This document shows, in pieces, positions 1 to 8,567 of a stretch of DNA of 36,642 nucleotides. Source of the DNA: Deltaproteobacteria bacterium (GTDB lineage Bacteria > Desulfobacterota > B13-G15 > RBG-16-54-18); the NCBI GenBank assembly GCA_030672385.1, contig DAOVGN010000047.1:1-36642 (forward strand). Reading direction: 5' to 3'. Within the stretch, counting starts at the first letter, position 1. Every line of letters begins with the position of its first letter. The notes beneath the pieces were generated by a model, which was not told the origin of the DNA, made no database searches, and worked only from the letters and a program-made list of their open reading frames with translations. The position numbers and the translations under genes are program-made.

Positions 1-594
1 GTTACCGGAGTCGTCCATCCGGCGAAGGTGTTGACCAATAGGGGCGCCAGAGTGGGCGACAGTCTTATCCTGACCAAACCCCTGGGTACAGGTATTATTA
101 ACACTGCATTAAAGGGTGGGATGGCAGATGAGAATTCGGTGTATAAGTCAATAGAATGCATGAGCACCCTGAACAAGAAGGCATCAGAGGTGATGACAGA
201 GGTGGTGGTTCACGCATGCACCGATGTTACCGGCTTTGGCCTTTTGGGACATGCCTGCGAGATGATTGAGGGAGAGGATGTGGGAATGATGATTTATTTC
301 TCAAAGGTCCCTATTCTCCATAGGACAGAAGAATATGCCATGATAGGATTGATCCCCGGAGGCACGATTCGCAATCGGGATTTCCGCCTTCCTATGATTG
401 AGCGTGCCGCCGATATATCTGATGAGAAGTTGCTGATCCTGTTTGATGCACAAACCTCAGGTGGTTTACTCATATCAGTGTCAGAGCAAAATGCATATTC
501 CTTACTTGAGAAGCTGCATCAAGAAGGGGTGAGGGAGGCAGCTATCATTGGTGAGGTTGTATCAGAGCCGAAGGGAAAAATTCGGGTGATGTGA
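1..594 (+). CDS. selD: Selenide, water dikinase (SelD), C-terminal part; 5' end outside window
   Basis: Frame open from base 1 (VTGVVHPAKVLTNRGARVGDSLILTKPLGTGIINTALK...CTDVTGFGLLGHACEM...FDAQTSGGLLISV); typical SelD/AIRS-family motifs. Confidence 0.95.
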   Translation, partial: VTGVVHPAKVLTNRGARVGDSLILTKPLGTGIINTALKGGMADENSVYKSIECMSTLNKKASEVMTEVVVHACTDVTGFGLLGHACEMIEGEDVGMMIYFSKVPILHRTEEYAMIGLIPGGTIRNRDFRLPMIERAADISDEKLLILFDAQTSGGLLISVSEQNAYSLLEKLHQEGVREAAIIGEVVSEPKGKIRVM

Positions 595-598
595 ATTA

Positions 599-699
599 CC
601 ACCGAACAAGCTCGGTGGCTTCGCCAGCCGAACAAATTCGGCTGATCGTTTGCCTCTTTCTCAAGAGACAAACGATGATTAGGGGACTCGCCATCCCCT
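599..699. repeat. Cluster of four consecutive hairpins downstream of selD
   Basis: 599-618 ccaccga/tcggtgg; 625-644 cagccgaa/ttcggctg; 647-674 cgtttg-c-ctctt/aagag-a-caaacg; 681-699 agggga/tcccct. Confidence 0.7.
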
Positions 700-897
700 A
701 AAAACCCCTGCTTTGTAAGAATCGCTCAGAGGCTGGCAAAGGAAAAAGGAGAGATCTCGGATCTAATCCTTCCCCTGATCAAAAGGGGTAGGTTGATCCC
801 TTTAGCTCCTGAGCAAGTAGTCCATAAAGAGTTTTATGAAAGGCTGAAAGGGAAGATCATCCACTACATCCCGCAGGCCTTAAGGGGGTTGCTGTGA
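678..897 (+). pseudogene. Truncated coding-like remnant with no credible start (…CFVRIAQRLAKEKGEISDLILPLIKRGRLIPLAPEQVVHKEFYERLKGKIIHYIPQALRGLL*)
   Basis: Frame with protein-like composition up to TGA at about 895-897; the upstream end runs into the hairpin cluster; family not recognised. Confidence 0.4.
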
Positions 898-905
898 CGG
901 CGTCA

Positions 906-2144
906 TTAACCAAGTTCGATCCTCTCTTCGACGCCATAGATAAGGACAACCATCAGGCTGAGGTAGTCTCTTAAGAGTCTGGTAATGAGAAAATTTTCCC
1001 TGACAAACTCGCGTGCCTTATGTCCCATTGCCTGTAGCTTATCGCGATGGCTAAGGAGATAGCGCATACGAAGGGCGGCACCTTCTGGAGCATGAACAAG
1101 AAAACCCGTGTAGTGATTAATGACCTGCAATCGGATGCCCCCGACATCTCCACCGATGACAGGTTTGCCCTTCCACATTGCCTCTGTCACCGTAAGACCA
1201 AAACCTTCCCGTAGCGATTTTTGCAGGACTATATCTGCCCCTCGTTGTAGGGCATTGATCGTTCGATCGGCCCCAGGGGGCAAAAATAGGATGTGAATGT
1301 CGGGATCATCCGCTGCTGCTACACGTACTTCTTCCAGAACAACCTCTCCTTCTGGGTCGTCTTTCGCCCCCCCTCCTGCAAGCACAAGTTGTAGCGACGG
1401 AGTGAACTTTTTTGCCAGTTTGTAGGCCTGAATCACCCCTAAGGGGTCTTTAAAGCGATCGAAACGAGATACCTGTAGTATGATGGGTAACTCAGGATCC
1501 AAACCAAACTCCTTGTACACAGAGGCAACTTCATCCTCAGCGATATCAATATTTTTCTCACTCAATGGGTCGATGCTGGGCGGGACGATAAATATGTCAT
1601 GGGGCAACGGTTGGGAAAAATCAGCAAGGGAGAAGATACTCGCATCATAGTCATTTATATAATTCTGCAAGTACTTCCATACCGGACGGTGGGGACGGCT
1701 TATGTCTATATGACAGCGCCAGATCCACTTGCCATTTCGATTCGGGCACAACTTCAACAATGGAGCAGGTTGGGGATCGTGGATAAAGACGATGTCTGCT
1801 GCTTCAAGCTTCTCACGCAGCCGCTCTGCATTCTGTGCATTGGTCTCCTCGTAGACATTAAGTAACAATTCTGGAATATCAATTGCGTTTCCCTGTAGGG
1901 CATTATGAAAACTTTTTGTACACAAAAAGAAGTCCTCGCTACCGGTTATTATCTCCCATGTGGTGTCAAGTCCCAACTGCTGCATGAGCGGTACCAGCTT
2001 TCCCAAAATCTCTGCCACACCGCCACCTTCTCGCGTCGAATTGACATGGATGACCCTCTTTCCCCTCAGTAGGGTGGTCAGTTGGCGCAAGTGTTCGATA
2101 ACGTCCTTGCCTGCTACTTCAGCATAGCGCTCGAGTTCATTCAT
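906..2144 (-). CDS. treT: GT4-family glycosyltransferase, trehalose synthase (TreT)-like
   Basis: 412 aa; HVNSTREGGGVAEILGKLVPLMQQLGLDTTWEIITGSEDFF motif, GT-B C-terminal domain (REGFGLTVTEAMWKGKPVIGGDVGGI). Confidence 0.85.
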   Translation of the reverse strand: MNELERYAEVAGKDVIEHLRQLTTLLRGKRVIHVNSTREGGGVAEILGKLVPLMQQLGLDTTWEIITGSEDFFLCTKSFHNALQGNAIDIPELLLNVYEETNAQNAERLREKLEAADIVFIHDPQPAPLLKLCPNRNGKWIWRCHIDISRPHRPVWKYLQNYINDYDASIFSLADFSQPLPHDIFIVPPSIDPLSEKNIDIAEDEVASVYKEFGLDPELPIILQVSRFDRFKDPLGVIQAYKLAKKFTPSLQLVLAGGGAKDDPEGEVVLEEVRVAAADDPDIHILFLPPGADRTINALQRGADIVLQKSLREGFGLTVTEAMWKGKPVIGGDVGGIRLQVINHYTGFLVHAPEGAALRMRYLLSHRDKLQAMGHKAREFVRENFLITRLLRDYLSLMVVLIYGVEERIELG

Positions 2145-2824
2145 GACCCTTCCTTTTCAAGATGGGCTGTACATAGTCGGGCGAGTCTTTGCCGTATCTC
2201 AGACAATGTCGTAAAGTATAGATCGATAGTCCCTATTTCTTTGCACAAATTAGCATATTTTTTACCGAAGGCAACAAGCCAGGCAGAAAAGTCATCAACA
2301 CCTTCAGGTGTACGCCTTCGAGCATCAATGAAGTGGTAAAAAATACTGCCCACCGACAATGCAGGTAAAACATTTGAGAGCATCTTTGGTTCCACGATCC
2401 GTTTTTTAGTATCGAAGACAACGATCTTGGAGCGCTTGAAATAAAACTGTTGATCAGCTTTCGACCAAGGAACCATCTCGCTCTCGTACAGGCGTTTTTC
2501 AATAACCTCTATCAACTCTTGACGGAGCGTCTCTATATCGGGAAAATCTGTGGGATCAATTACCGCCAGTCTTTCGGCGAGAACGTAATCGTGAAGGCCA
2601 TGTCGTGCCCATGCAGCAAAATCATTATTAAACTCCGGCTCCTCAAATCTCGGCAAAAGGAGTCCTCCCCAAAAGTGATAGTAGATGCAACCTGGGCGGA
2701 CAGTTACCAATCTATCCCTTAATTCTCTCAAATTCTGCGCCCGAATACCCGTCGCGATGGCAATGAGCACACAGTCTTTTACTGCAAAGGGGAGTATTGT
2801 TTGGCTGTTCGGTTCTTCCTGCAC
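2141..2824 (-). CDS. DUF5752-like protein
   Basis: 227 aa; repeated IYYHFWGG / IFYHFIDARRR ... DFAAW / DFSAW pattern; ATGA overlap with the downstream treT start. Confidence 0.7.
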   Translation of the reverse strand: MQEEPNSQTILPFAVKDCVLIAIATGIRAQNLRELRDRLVTVRPGCIYYHFWGGLLLPRFEEPEFNNDFAAWARHGLHDYVLAERLAVIDPTDFPDIETLRQELIEVIEKRLYESEMVPWSKADQQFYFKRSKIVVFDTKKRIVEPKMLSNVLPALSVGSIFYHFIDARRRTPEGVDDFSAWLVAFGKKYANLCKEIGTIDLYFTTLSEIRQRLARLCTAHLEKEGS

Positions 2825-2840
2825 AGAAAATTCCCTAAAC

Positions 2841-5030
2841 CTAATCGGTTTTCGTCGCGATAAGTTCCTCTAATAATTCAGTAACCCCATACTGTAATGG
2901 GATATTAAACCGTGCCTTTGTAGGACCTAACCCAACTCTGATAGAATATGCCGAGTCTGGAAGGAGGGCAAAGATATCTTCATCCGTTAGATCATCACCT
3001 ATTGCCAGAATGAAGTCCCACTTCTCTTTAGAAATCCATACCATTGCTGCCCTGCCTTTATTGATTCCCCTATTTTTGACCTCTATTACCTTACTGCCCT
3101 CTAAAACCCCAACATTAAGATTAGCGGTAAGGGCCAACAGCGCCTCCTTGAGCTCCAGTGCCCTTTCGGAAGCCAATTCAGATTCTGCCTTGCGATAATG
3201 CCAGGCAAGGGAAAATTCTTTCTCTTCAATAAAAGATCCGGGTGTTCTGTCCGCGTACAGCTCAAGAATAGGACATATCTCTACTTTCCAGTCATTCGTC
3301 ATAGACTCTATCAAGTTCCACTCCTTTTCTTTGATCCATGCTCCGTGTTCAGCTACCAAACCTAGGTCTATATTCCCAAACCACATTTCTAAGGTACCTT
3401 TGTCTCTACCACTGATAATTACTGTTTCATTCTGTGGGTCTCCTGAAAGTTTTTTAAGCAACCGCAGAAGGTATTCAGTAGGCTGTGCCTGCTGGGGTCT
3501 CAAAAAAAGGGGCATGAGGGTTCCATCATAATCTAACAGCAAAAGTCTTTTGGTACTGCTACCATAGTCCTTGAGTAACTTCTGCTTCAGTGCGGGAGTC
3601 AGAATCCTCGCATGCATCTCCATTTGAATTTTTTTGGTATGCAGCAATCTATCCACGAAGTCCTCTGCCCATCGCATAACATTATAGCGCTGCAGCCGTC
3701 TCTGCATCATCCTGTTAACCTCTATTTTTTCATCTTCTGGCACTACCAACGCCTTTTCCAAAGCCTCCACGAGCTCCTCTTTATTGTTGGGATTCACTAT
3801 GAGCGCTTCACCGAGCTCTTTTGATGCACCAGCCATTTCGCTCAATATCAAAACACCCCTCCCATCTGCCTTGCTTGCCAAATATTCCTTCGCTATCAGA
3901 TTCATGCCATCTCTTAAAGGGGTAACTAAGGCAACATCGGCAATACTGTATAGGGCATTGAGGGTGGGGAAACGTAAGTAGCGATAAAAATACCAGATAG
4001 GGACCCAACCGATAGTTCCATGTTCTCCATTGATCTTGCCGATGAGTTCGTCCGTTTGTTTTTTGAGCGTCCTGTAATGCTCCACTTTAGTCCGTGAGGG
4101 TACTGCGACCAAAATAAGGATCACCTTTTCTTTGTGCTGGGGATTTCTCTCTAGAAAGTCATAAAAGGCCTCCAAGCGTTGAAGGATCCCTTTGGTATAG
4201 TCTAAACGGTCTATTGACAAAATTACCTTGCGGTCACCACATTTGCTTCTCAATTTTTCTGCCGCATTTTGAACCTCTGACGTCTCTACAGCCTTTGCAT
4301 ATCTCTCGTAATCGATCCCCATAGGAAACACATCAACCCTTATGGTGCGATCCGCACCAGAAATGTAACTGACAGTGTGCTCGTAACCTAATAAGTGGCG
4401 TACCGTAGTGAGAAAATGGCGTGCGTACTCATAGGTGTGAAACCCTATTAAATCAGCGCCCAAAAACCCTCGTATGATGTCCTCTCTCCATGGAAGCAAA
4501 CGGAAGATTTCAAAAGAAGGAAAGGGGATATGGAGGAAAAAACCTATCGTTGCATCAGGCATCTTCTCCCTAACCATTTGGGGAAGAAGCATAAAATGAT
4601 AATCGTGAATCCAAATAATATCATCTTCTTCTGCAACCTCCACAATTGCATCACAAAAAAGCCTATTAACGCGCTTGTATGCCTCATATAATGATTCCTC
4701 GTAGATTACGTGTTCAGTAAAGTAGTGGTAAAGGGGCCAAATAGTCTTGTTGCAAAAACCCTCATAATAATCCACTATATCCCTTTGCGAAAGGAACACT
4801 GGATGACAATTGAATTCAGTGAGCAACTGTTCCTCAATCTGTTCTTTATCGTATCCATTTTTCTTGTTTATCGCGATTCCAGGCCATCCAATCCATAGGC
4901 TCCTGTATGATTTATAGAACGATCCCAGGCCTGTAGCCAAGCCACCTGCACTTGGTTGAAACTGTAATTCCCCTCGCTTCTTCTCAATGCTTATTGGCAA
5001 CCTGTTTGAGACGATTAATAACCTGCGCAC
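2841..5030 (-). CDS. Bifunctional trehalose-6-phosphate synthase / trehalose-6-phosphate phosphatase (OtsA-OtsB fusion)
   Basis: 729 aa, GTG start; N-terminal GT20 (LLIVSNRLPIS...IHDYHFMLLPQMVR...HIPFPS...DRLDYTKGI), C-terminal HAD phosphatase (LLLLDYDGTLMP...GDDLTDEDIF). Confidence 0.95.
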   Translation of the reverse strand: MRRLLIVSNRLPISIEKKRGELQFQPSAGGLATGLGSFYKSYRSLWIGWPGIAINKKNGYDKEQIEEQLLTEFNCHPVFLSQRDIVDYYEGFCNKTIWPLYHYFTEHVIYEESLYEAYKRVNRLFCDAIVEVAEEDDIIWIHDYHFMLLPQMVREKMPDATIGFFLHIPFPSFEIFRLLPWREDIIRGFLGADLIGFHTYEYARHFLTTVRHLLGYEHTVSYISGADRTIRVDVFPMGIDYERYAKAVETSEVQNAAEKLRSKCGDRKVILSIDRLDYTKGILQRLEAFYDFLERNPQHKEKVILILVAVPSRTKVEHYRTLKKQTDELIGKINGEHGTIGWVPIWYFYRYLRFPTLNALYSIADVALVTPLRDGMNLIAKEYLASKADGRGVLILSEMAGASKELGEALIVNPNNKEELVEALEKALVVPEDEKIEVNRMMQRRLQRYNVMRWAEDFVDRLLHTKKIQMEMHARILTPALKQKLLKDYGSSTKRLLLLDYDGTLMPLFLRPQQAQPTEYLLRLLKKLSGDPQNETVIISGRDKGTLEMWFGNIDLGLVAEHGAWIKEKEWNLIESMTNDWKVEICPILELYADRTPGSFIEEKEFSLAWHYRKAESELASERALELKEALLALTANLNVGVLEGSKVIEVKNRGINKGRAAMVWISKEKWDFILAIGDDLTDEDIFALLPDSAYSIRVGLGPTKARFNIPLQYGVTELLEELIATKTD

Positions 5031-5200
5031 ATTACATCCTTCTCTGACCCCCTATTATAAAAAAGGAGGCCTTTTATAGTTTGCAAAGATTAATGATAAA
5101 TTTTACCCTGAAATTGATCTATATGCAAGATCAAAGAATGTTTGTTTGATAGACAGGTCAGGTATATCCTCTCCCATCAATGCCCTGTTGGCTAAAGAAA

Positions 5201-5224
5201 AGGGCATCAAAAGGTTGATGCCCT
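5201..5224 (-). terminator. Rho-independent terminator of the fumarase operon
   Basis: Perfect 10-bp stem AGGGCATCAA/TTGATGCCCT; followed on the minus strand by TTTTCTTT. Confidence 0.8.
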
Positions 5225-5252
5225 GTAGAAGATATTTAAGAAAATCCAAATC

Positions 5253-5447
5253 TTAGAACTTCTCGCTTATCATCCTCTTCTTCAGCTCTCCAATGGCCCA
5301 GGTGGGGTTCAGCCAGTTCTTATCAAACTCCCCCTCCCCTTTCCCAAAAAATGAAGGACATAGATGTGTAATCCGAGACAGAGAATGAGCAATCCCCCAC
5401 TTATCCTCATCAACAGCCATGACCATCCCCCGGTAAACCATCGGCAT
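5253..5447 (-). CDS. Small hypothetical protein (64 aa) downstream of fumarase beta
   Basis: MPMVYRGMVMAVDEDKWGIAHSLSRITHLCPSFFGKGEGEF...; AAGGAGGGG upstream of internal ATG at 5447, a better start than the ORF-track ATG at 5525. Confidence 0.5.
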   Translation of the reverse strand: MPMVYRGMVMAVDEDKWGIAHSLSRITHLCPSFFGKGEGEFDKNWLNPTWAIGELKKRMISEKF

Positions 5448-5466
5448 CTCATGATACCCCTCCTTT

Positions 5467-6024
5467 TTACTGCCGACGATATTTGGCTTCCCCTTCCTGG
5501 TAGAGGTCACCGCCGTAAATATCATTAATCACTATTACGGGGAAATCCTCCACCTCTAGACGCCTGATGGCCTCTGGTCCCAGATCCTCATAGGCGATGA
5601 CCTCGGCCTTCTTGATGCTCTTGGCGATCAGGGCCGCCGCCCCACCGGTGGCCCCGAGATAGACCACCTTGTACTTCACCATGGCGTCCTTTACCTCCTG
5701 TGACCTCATCCCCTTTCCGATCATCCCCTTGAGGCCCCGCTCGATTAGCTTGGGGGAGTAGGCGTCCATCCTACCGCTGGTGGTTGGGCCTGCCGAGCCT
5801 ATGGGCTGGCCTGGCTTGGCCGGCGAGGGGCCCACATAGTAGATAATCTGCCCTTTTATCTCAAAGGGGAGTTTCTCCCCTCCCTCTATCAGTTCTATAA
5901 GCCGCTTGTGGGCGGCATCCCTCCCAGTATAGATGACGCCGGTTATGAGGAGTTTATCCCCTATGCGCAGGCCCTCCACCACCTCATCGATCAATGGGGT
6001 GGTTACCCTCTTCACCTCAGCCAT
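5467..6024 (-). CDS. Class I (Fe-S) fumarate hydratase, beta/C-terminal subunit
   Basis: 185 aa; LITGVIYTGRDAAHKRL, YVGPSPAKPGQPIGSAGPTTSGRMD. Confidence 0.95.
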   Translation of the reverse strand: MAEVKRVTTPLIDEVVEGLRIGDKLLITGVIYTGRDAAHKRLIELIEGGEKLPFEIKGQIIYYVGPSPAKPGQPIGSAGPTTSGRMDAYSPKLIERGLKGMIGKGMRSQEVKDAMVKYKVVYLGATGGAAALIAKSIKKAEVIAYEDLGPEAIRRLEVEDFPVIVINDIYGGDLYQEGEAKYRRQ

Positions 6025-6044
6025 CTCCTCCCTCCTGGGTTTTT

Positions 6045-6884
6045 TTATATTGTTTTTTCCTTATGCCTTTGGGCGTGACATTGAATGTTCACCGCCACCA
6101 ACAGGCTGGCGATATGACAGGGGATCATATCCACGTGCACTGCGAGGGCTGTGACCCTGCCACCATAGCCCTGCGGACCGATTCCCAGATTGTTGATCCG
6201 GCCCAGCAGATCCTCCTCTATCGCTACGATTTCGGGGTCGGGGTTTCTGCTCCCGATGGGACGCAAAAGGGCCTTCTTGGCAATTAGGGCCGCCTGTTCA
6301 AAGGTCCCGCCGATCCCAACCCCAACAACAACAGGGGGACAGGGGTCTGATCCCGACTCCTTCACCCGCTGGAGGACAAAGTCCTTCACCCCCTCCAGAC
6401 CCACAGCCGGGGTGAGCATCGTTACCCTGCTCATGTTCTCGCTACCCCCACCCTTGGGGGCGGCGATTACCTTTATCTTATCCCCAGGGACCACCTCCAG
6501 GTGGATGATGGCCGGGGTATTGTCGCCGGTGTTCTTGCGGGTAAAACAATGGCAGGTGGATTTGCGCAGGTACCCCTCCTGATAGCCCTGCCTTACCCCT
6601 TTATTGATCGCCTCTGTGAGATCCCCTCCCACCAGGTGTACATCCTGACCTAGCTCAATAAAGACCACCGCCAGCCCTGTATCCTGACAAATAGGCATCT
6701 CCTCCTCTTTGGCGATCCTGGCGTTCTCGATCAACTCCGTGAGGATCTCCTTGCCAATGGGGGATTCCTCCACCTCCAGGGCCTGGTTAAAGGCCGCCAA
6801 CACGTCCTCCCCCAGGTTGATGTTGGCATCGATGAAGAGATCCCTCACCACCTTGGTTATCTCTCCCACAGATACCTCTCTCAT
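6045..6884 (-). CDS. Class I (Fe-S) fumarate hydratase, alpha/N-terminal subunit
   Basis: 279 aa; PICQDTGLAVVFIELGQDV, APKGGGSENMSRVTMLTPA, CPPVVVGVGIGGTFEQAALIAKKALLRP. Confidence 0.95.
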   Translation of the reverse strand: MREVSVGEITKVVRDLFIDANINLGEDVLAAFNQALEVEESPIGKEILTELIENARIAKEEEMPICQDTGLAVVFIELGQDVHLVGGDLTEAINKGVRQGYQEGYLRKSTCHCFTRKNTGDNTPAIIHLEVVPGDKIKVIAAPKGGGSENMSRVTMLTPAVGLEGVKDFVLQRVKESGSDPCPPVVVGVGIGGTFEQAALIAKKALLRPIGSRNPDPEIVAIEEDLLGRINNLGIGPQGYGGRVTALAVHVDMIPCHIASLLVAVNIQCHAQRHKEKTI

Positions 6885-6907
6885 CCCCTAAACCTCCTTT
6901 CCCCAGC

Positions 6908-8269
6908 CTATGTCTCCGGGGGCGTCTGGATAAACCCCTCCTTCATGAGGATCTGGGTCTCCTCCCTCGCCCTCTTTATGATCCGGGTGGCCTTCTCAAA
7001 AAGCTCCTCGCGGGAGGGCTTCGCTCTGGCTACCCCCTGCTCGATGGCCTTCAGCGCCACGGCCACCGCCTCTCGGGGGAAGACCTCCCATTCATCCATG
7101 GTGGGGATGAGGTACTCCTCGTTCATCCCGATGTCCTCGGCACAGCGGGCCAGCTCCTCGGCCGAAGCAATACTCATCTCATCAGTAATGGTGGTGGCCA
7201 TCACATCTAAGGTCCCGCGGAAGATACCCGGAAAGCCCAAGGAGTTATTCACCTGGTTGGGAAAGTCGGAGCGGCCGGTGGCCACGATCCTTGCCCCCGC
7301 CTCCTTGGCCTCCCAGGGCCAGATTTCCGGGATGGGATTGGCACACACAAAGACAATGGCATCCTTGGCCATATCCTCTATCCACTCCTTCTTGATGGTG
7401 TCCGGTCCCGGTTTGGAAAGGGATATGCAGACATCGGCCCCCTTCATCGCATCGGGGATCCCACCGACAACTCCATCTTTGTTGGTAACCTGACAGAAGT
7501 GCCACTTCTCTTTATATTTGTCCTTTAGCTCGCTGCGGCCAGGGTGTAGCGTTCCCTTGGTGTCCACCATGACGATGTTTCCTGGGGTGACCCCTGCGGC
7601 GATAAGCACCCTTGCGATGGCGATATTCGCCGCCCCGGCCCCGATCATTGCGATGCGCACCTGATCCATGGCCTTACCCACGATCTTGAGGGCGTTGATC
7701 AGGCCGGCCAAGGTGACCGCTGCCGTACCCTGCTGGTCATCATGCCAGATGGGTATCCGGGCCTCTTTGCGCAGGGTATCAAGGATATAAAAGCACTTCG
7801 GGTGGGAGATATCTTCCAGGTTTACACCGCCAAAGCTCGGTTGCAGCAGCAAAACGGTCTTGATGATCTCGTCGGGGTCTTTGGTATCCAGGCAGATGGG
7901 AAAGGCATCTACACCCCCCAGGTACTTGAACAGAATAGCCTTCCCCTCCATCACAGGCAAAGCCGCCTCAGGACCGATATCCCCCAAGCCCAGGACCCTG
8001 GTACCATCGGAGACCACGGCCACCATATTGGCCTTATTGGTATGCTGGAAAACTGTGTCGGGATTCTTGTTGATGTCTTTGCACGGCTCTGCCACCCCTG
8101 GAGTATACCAGATGGCAAAGTCATTAAAGTCCCTGATGGCGCACTTAGGGGTTACCTCCACCTTCCCCTGATAAAAGGGGTGGAGTCTCATGGCATCCTG
8201 GGCCGGTTTCTTCGCCTTGGCCAATAGCTCTTCTTTGGTAACCTTCATGCTTCCCTCCTTGGTTCCCAA
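6908..8269 (-). CDS. Malic enzyme (oxaloacetate-decarboxylating malate dehydrogenase)
   Basis: 453 aa; YTPGVAEPCKDI, SDGTRVLGLGDIGPEAALPVMEGKAILFK, DDQQGTAAVTLAGLINALK, SDFPNQVNNSLGFPGIFRGTLDV. Confidence 0.95.
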   Translation of the reverse strand: MGTKEGSMKVTKEELLAKAKKPAQDAMRLHPFYQGKVEVTPKCAIRDFNDFAIWYTPGVAEPCKDINKNPDTVFQHTNKANMVAVVSDGTRVLGLGDIGPEAALPVMEGKAILFKYLGGVDAFPICLDTKDPDEIIKTVLLLQPSFGGVNLEDISHPKCFYILDTLRKEARIPIWHDDQQGTAAVTLAGLINALKIVGKAMDQVRIAMIGAGAANIAIARVLIAAGVTPGNIVMVDTKGTLHPGRSELKDKYKEKWHFCQVTNKDGVVGGIPDAMKGADVCISLSKPGPDTIKKEWIEDMAKDAIVFVCANPIPEIWPWEAKEAGARIVATGRSDFPNQVNNSLGFPGIFRGTLDVMATTITDEMSIASAEELARCAEDIGMNEEYLIPTMDEWEVFPREAVAVALKAIEQGVARAKPSREELFEKATRIIKRAREETQILMKEGFIQTPPET

Positions 8270-8329
8270 TTATTTTCTCTGTTACCCCCTTCCTTTATAG
8301 CCGCATGACCTCCTGATGATGAGTTCGGG

Positions 8330-8491
8330 CTACAAAATATACTCCTGCCCCGGCTTAGCTCCCTCAATCCTATCTATCAAGCGTCGCACCGCCATAGTTC
8401 CCATGAGGTACTTCTTCTGGGATATGGTAATCCTGGTCCTTCCGTTTATGTCTCTGGAGACAATGGGTATGGGATACATACAAGCCAACAC
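8330..8491 (-). pseudogene. Possible C-terminal remnant of a LacI-type regulator
   Basis: Minus-strand frame VLACMYPIPIVSRDINGRTRITISQKKYLMGTMAVRRLIDRIEGAKPGQEYIL*; resembles the C-terminal 'LTT..QP.YEMGR.AV.LLI.RIEG' region of LacI effector domains; upstream frame interrupted by a stop. Confidence 0.4.
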
Positions 8492-8567
8492 TACCTATCT
8501 TGATGGTTGGGGAATTTCATGTTTTTTATCACTATCATAAAAAAGGTGGGAAGATAAACTACAAAGT

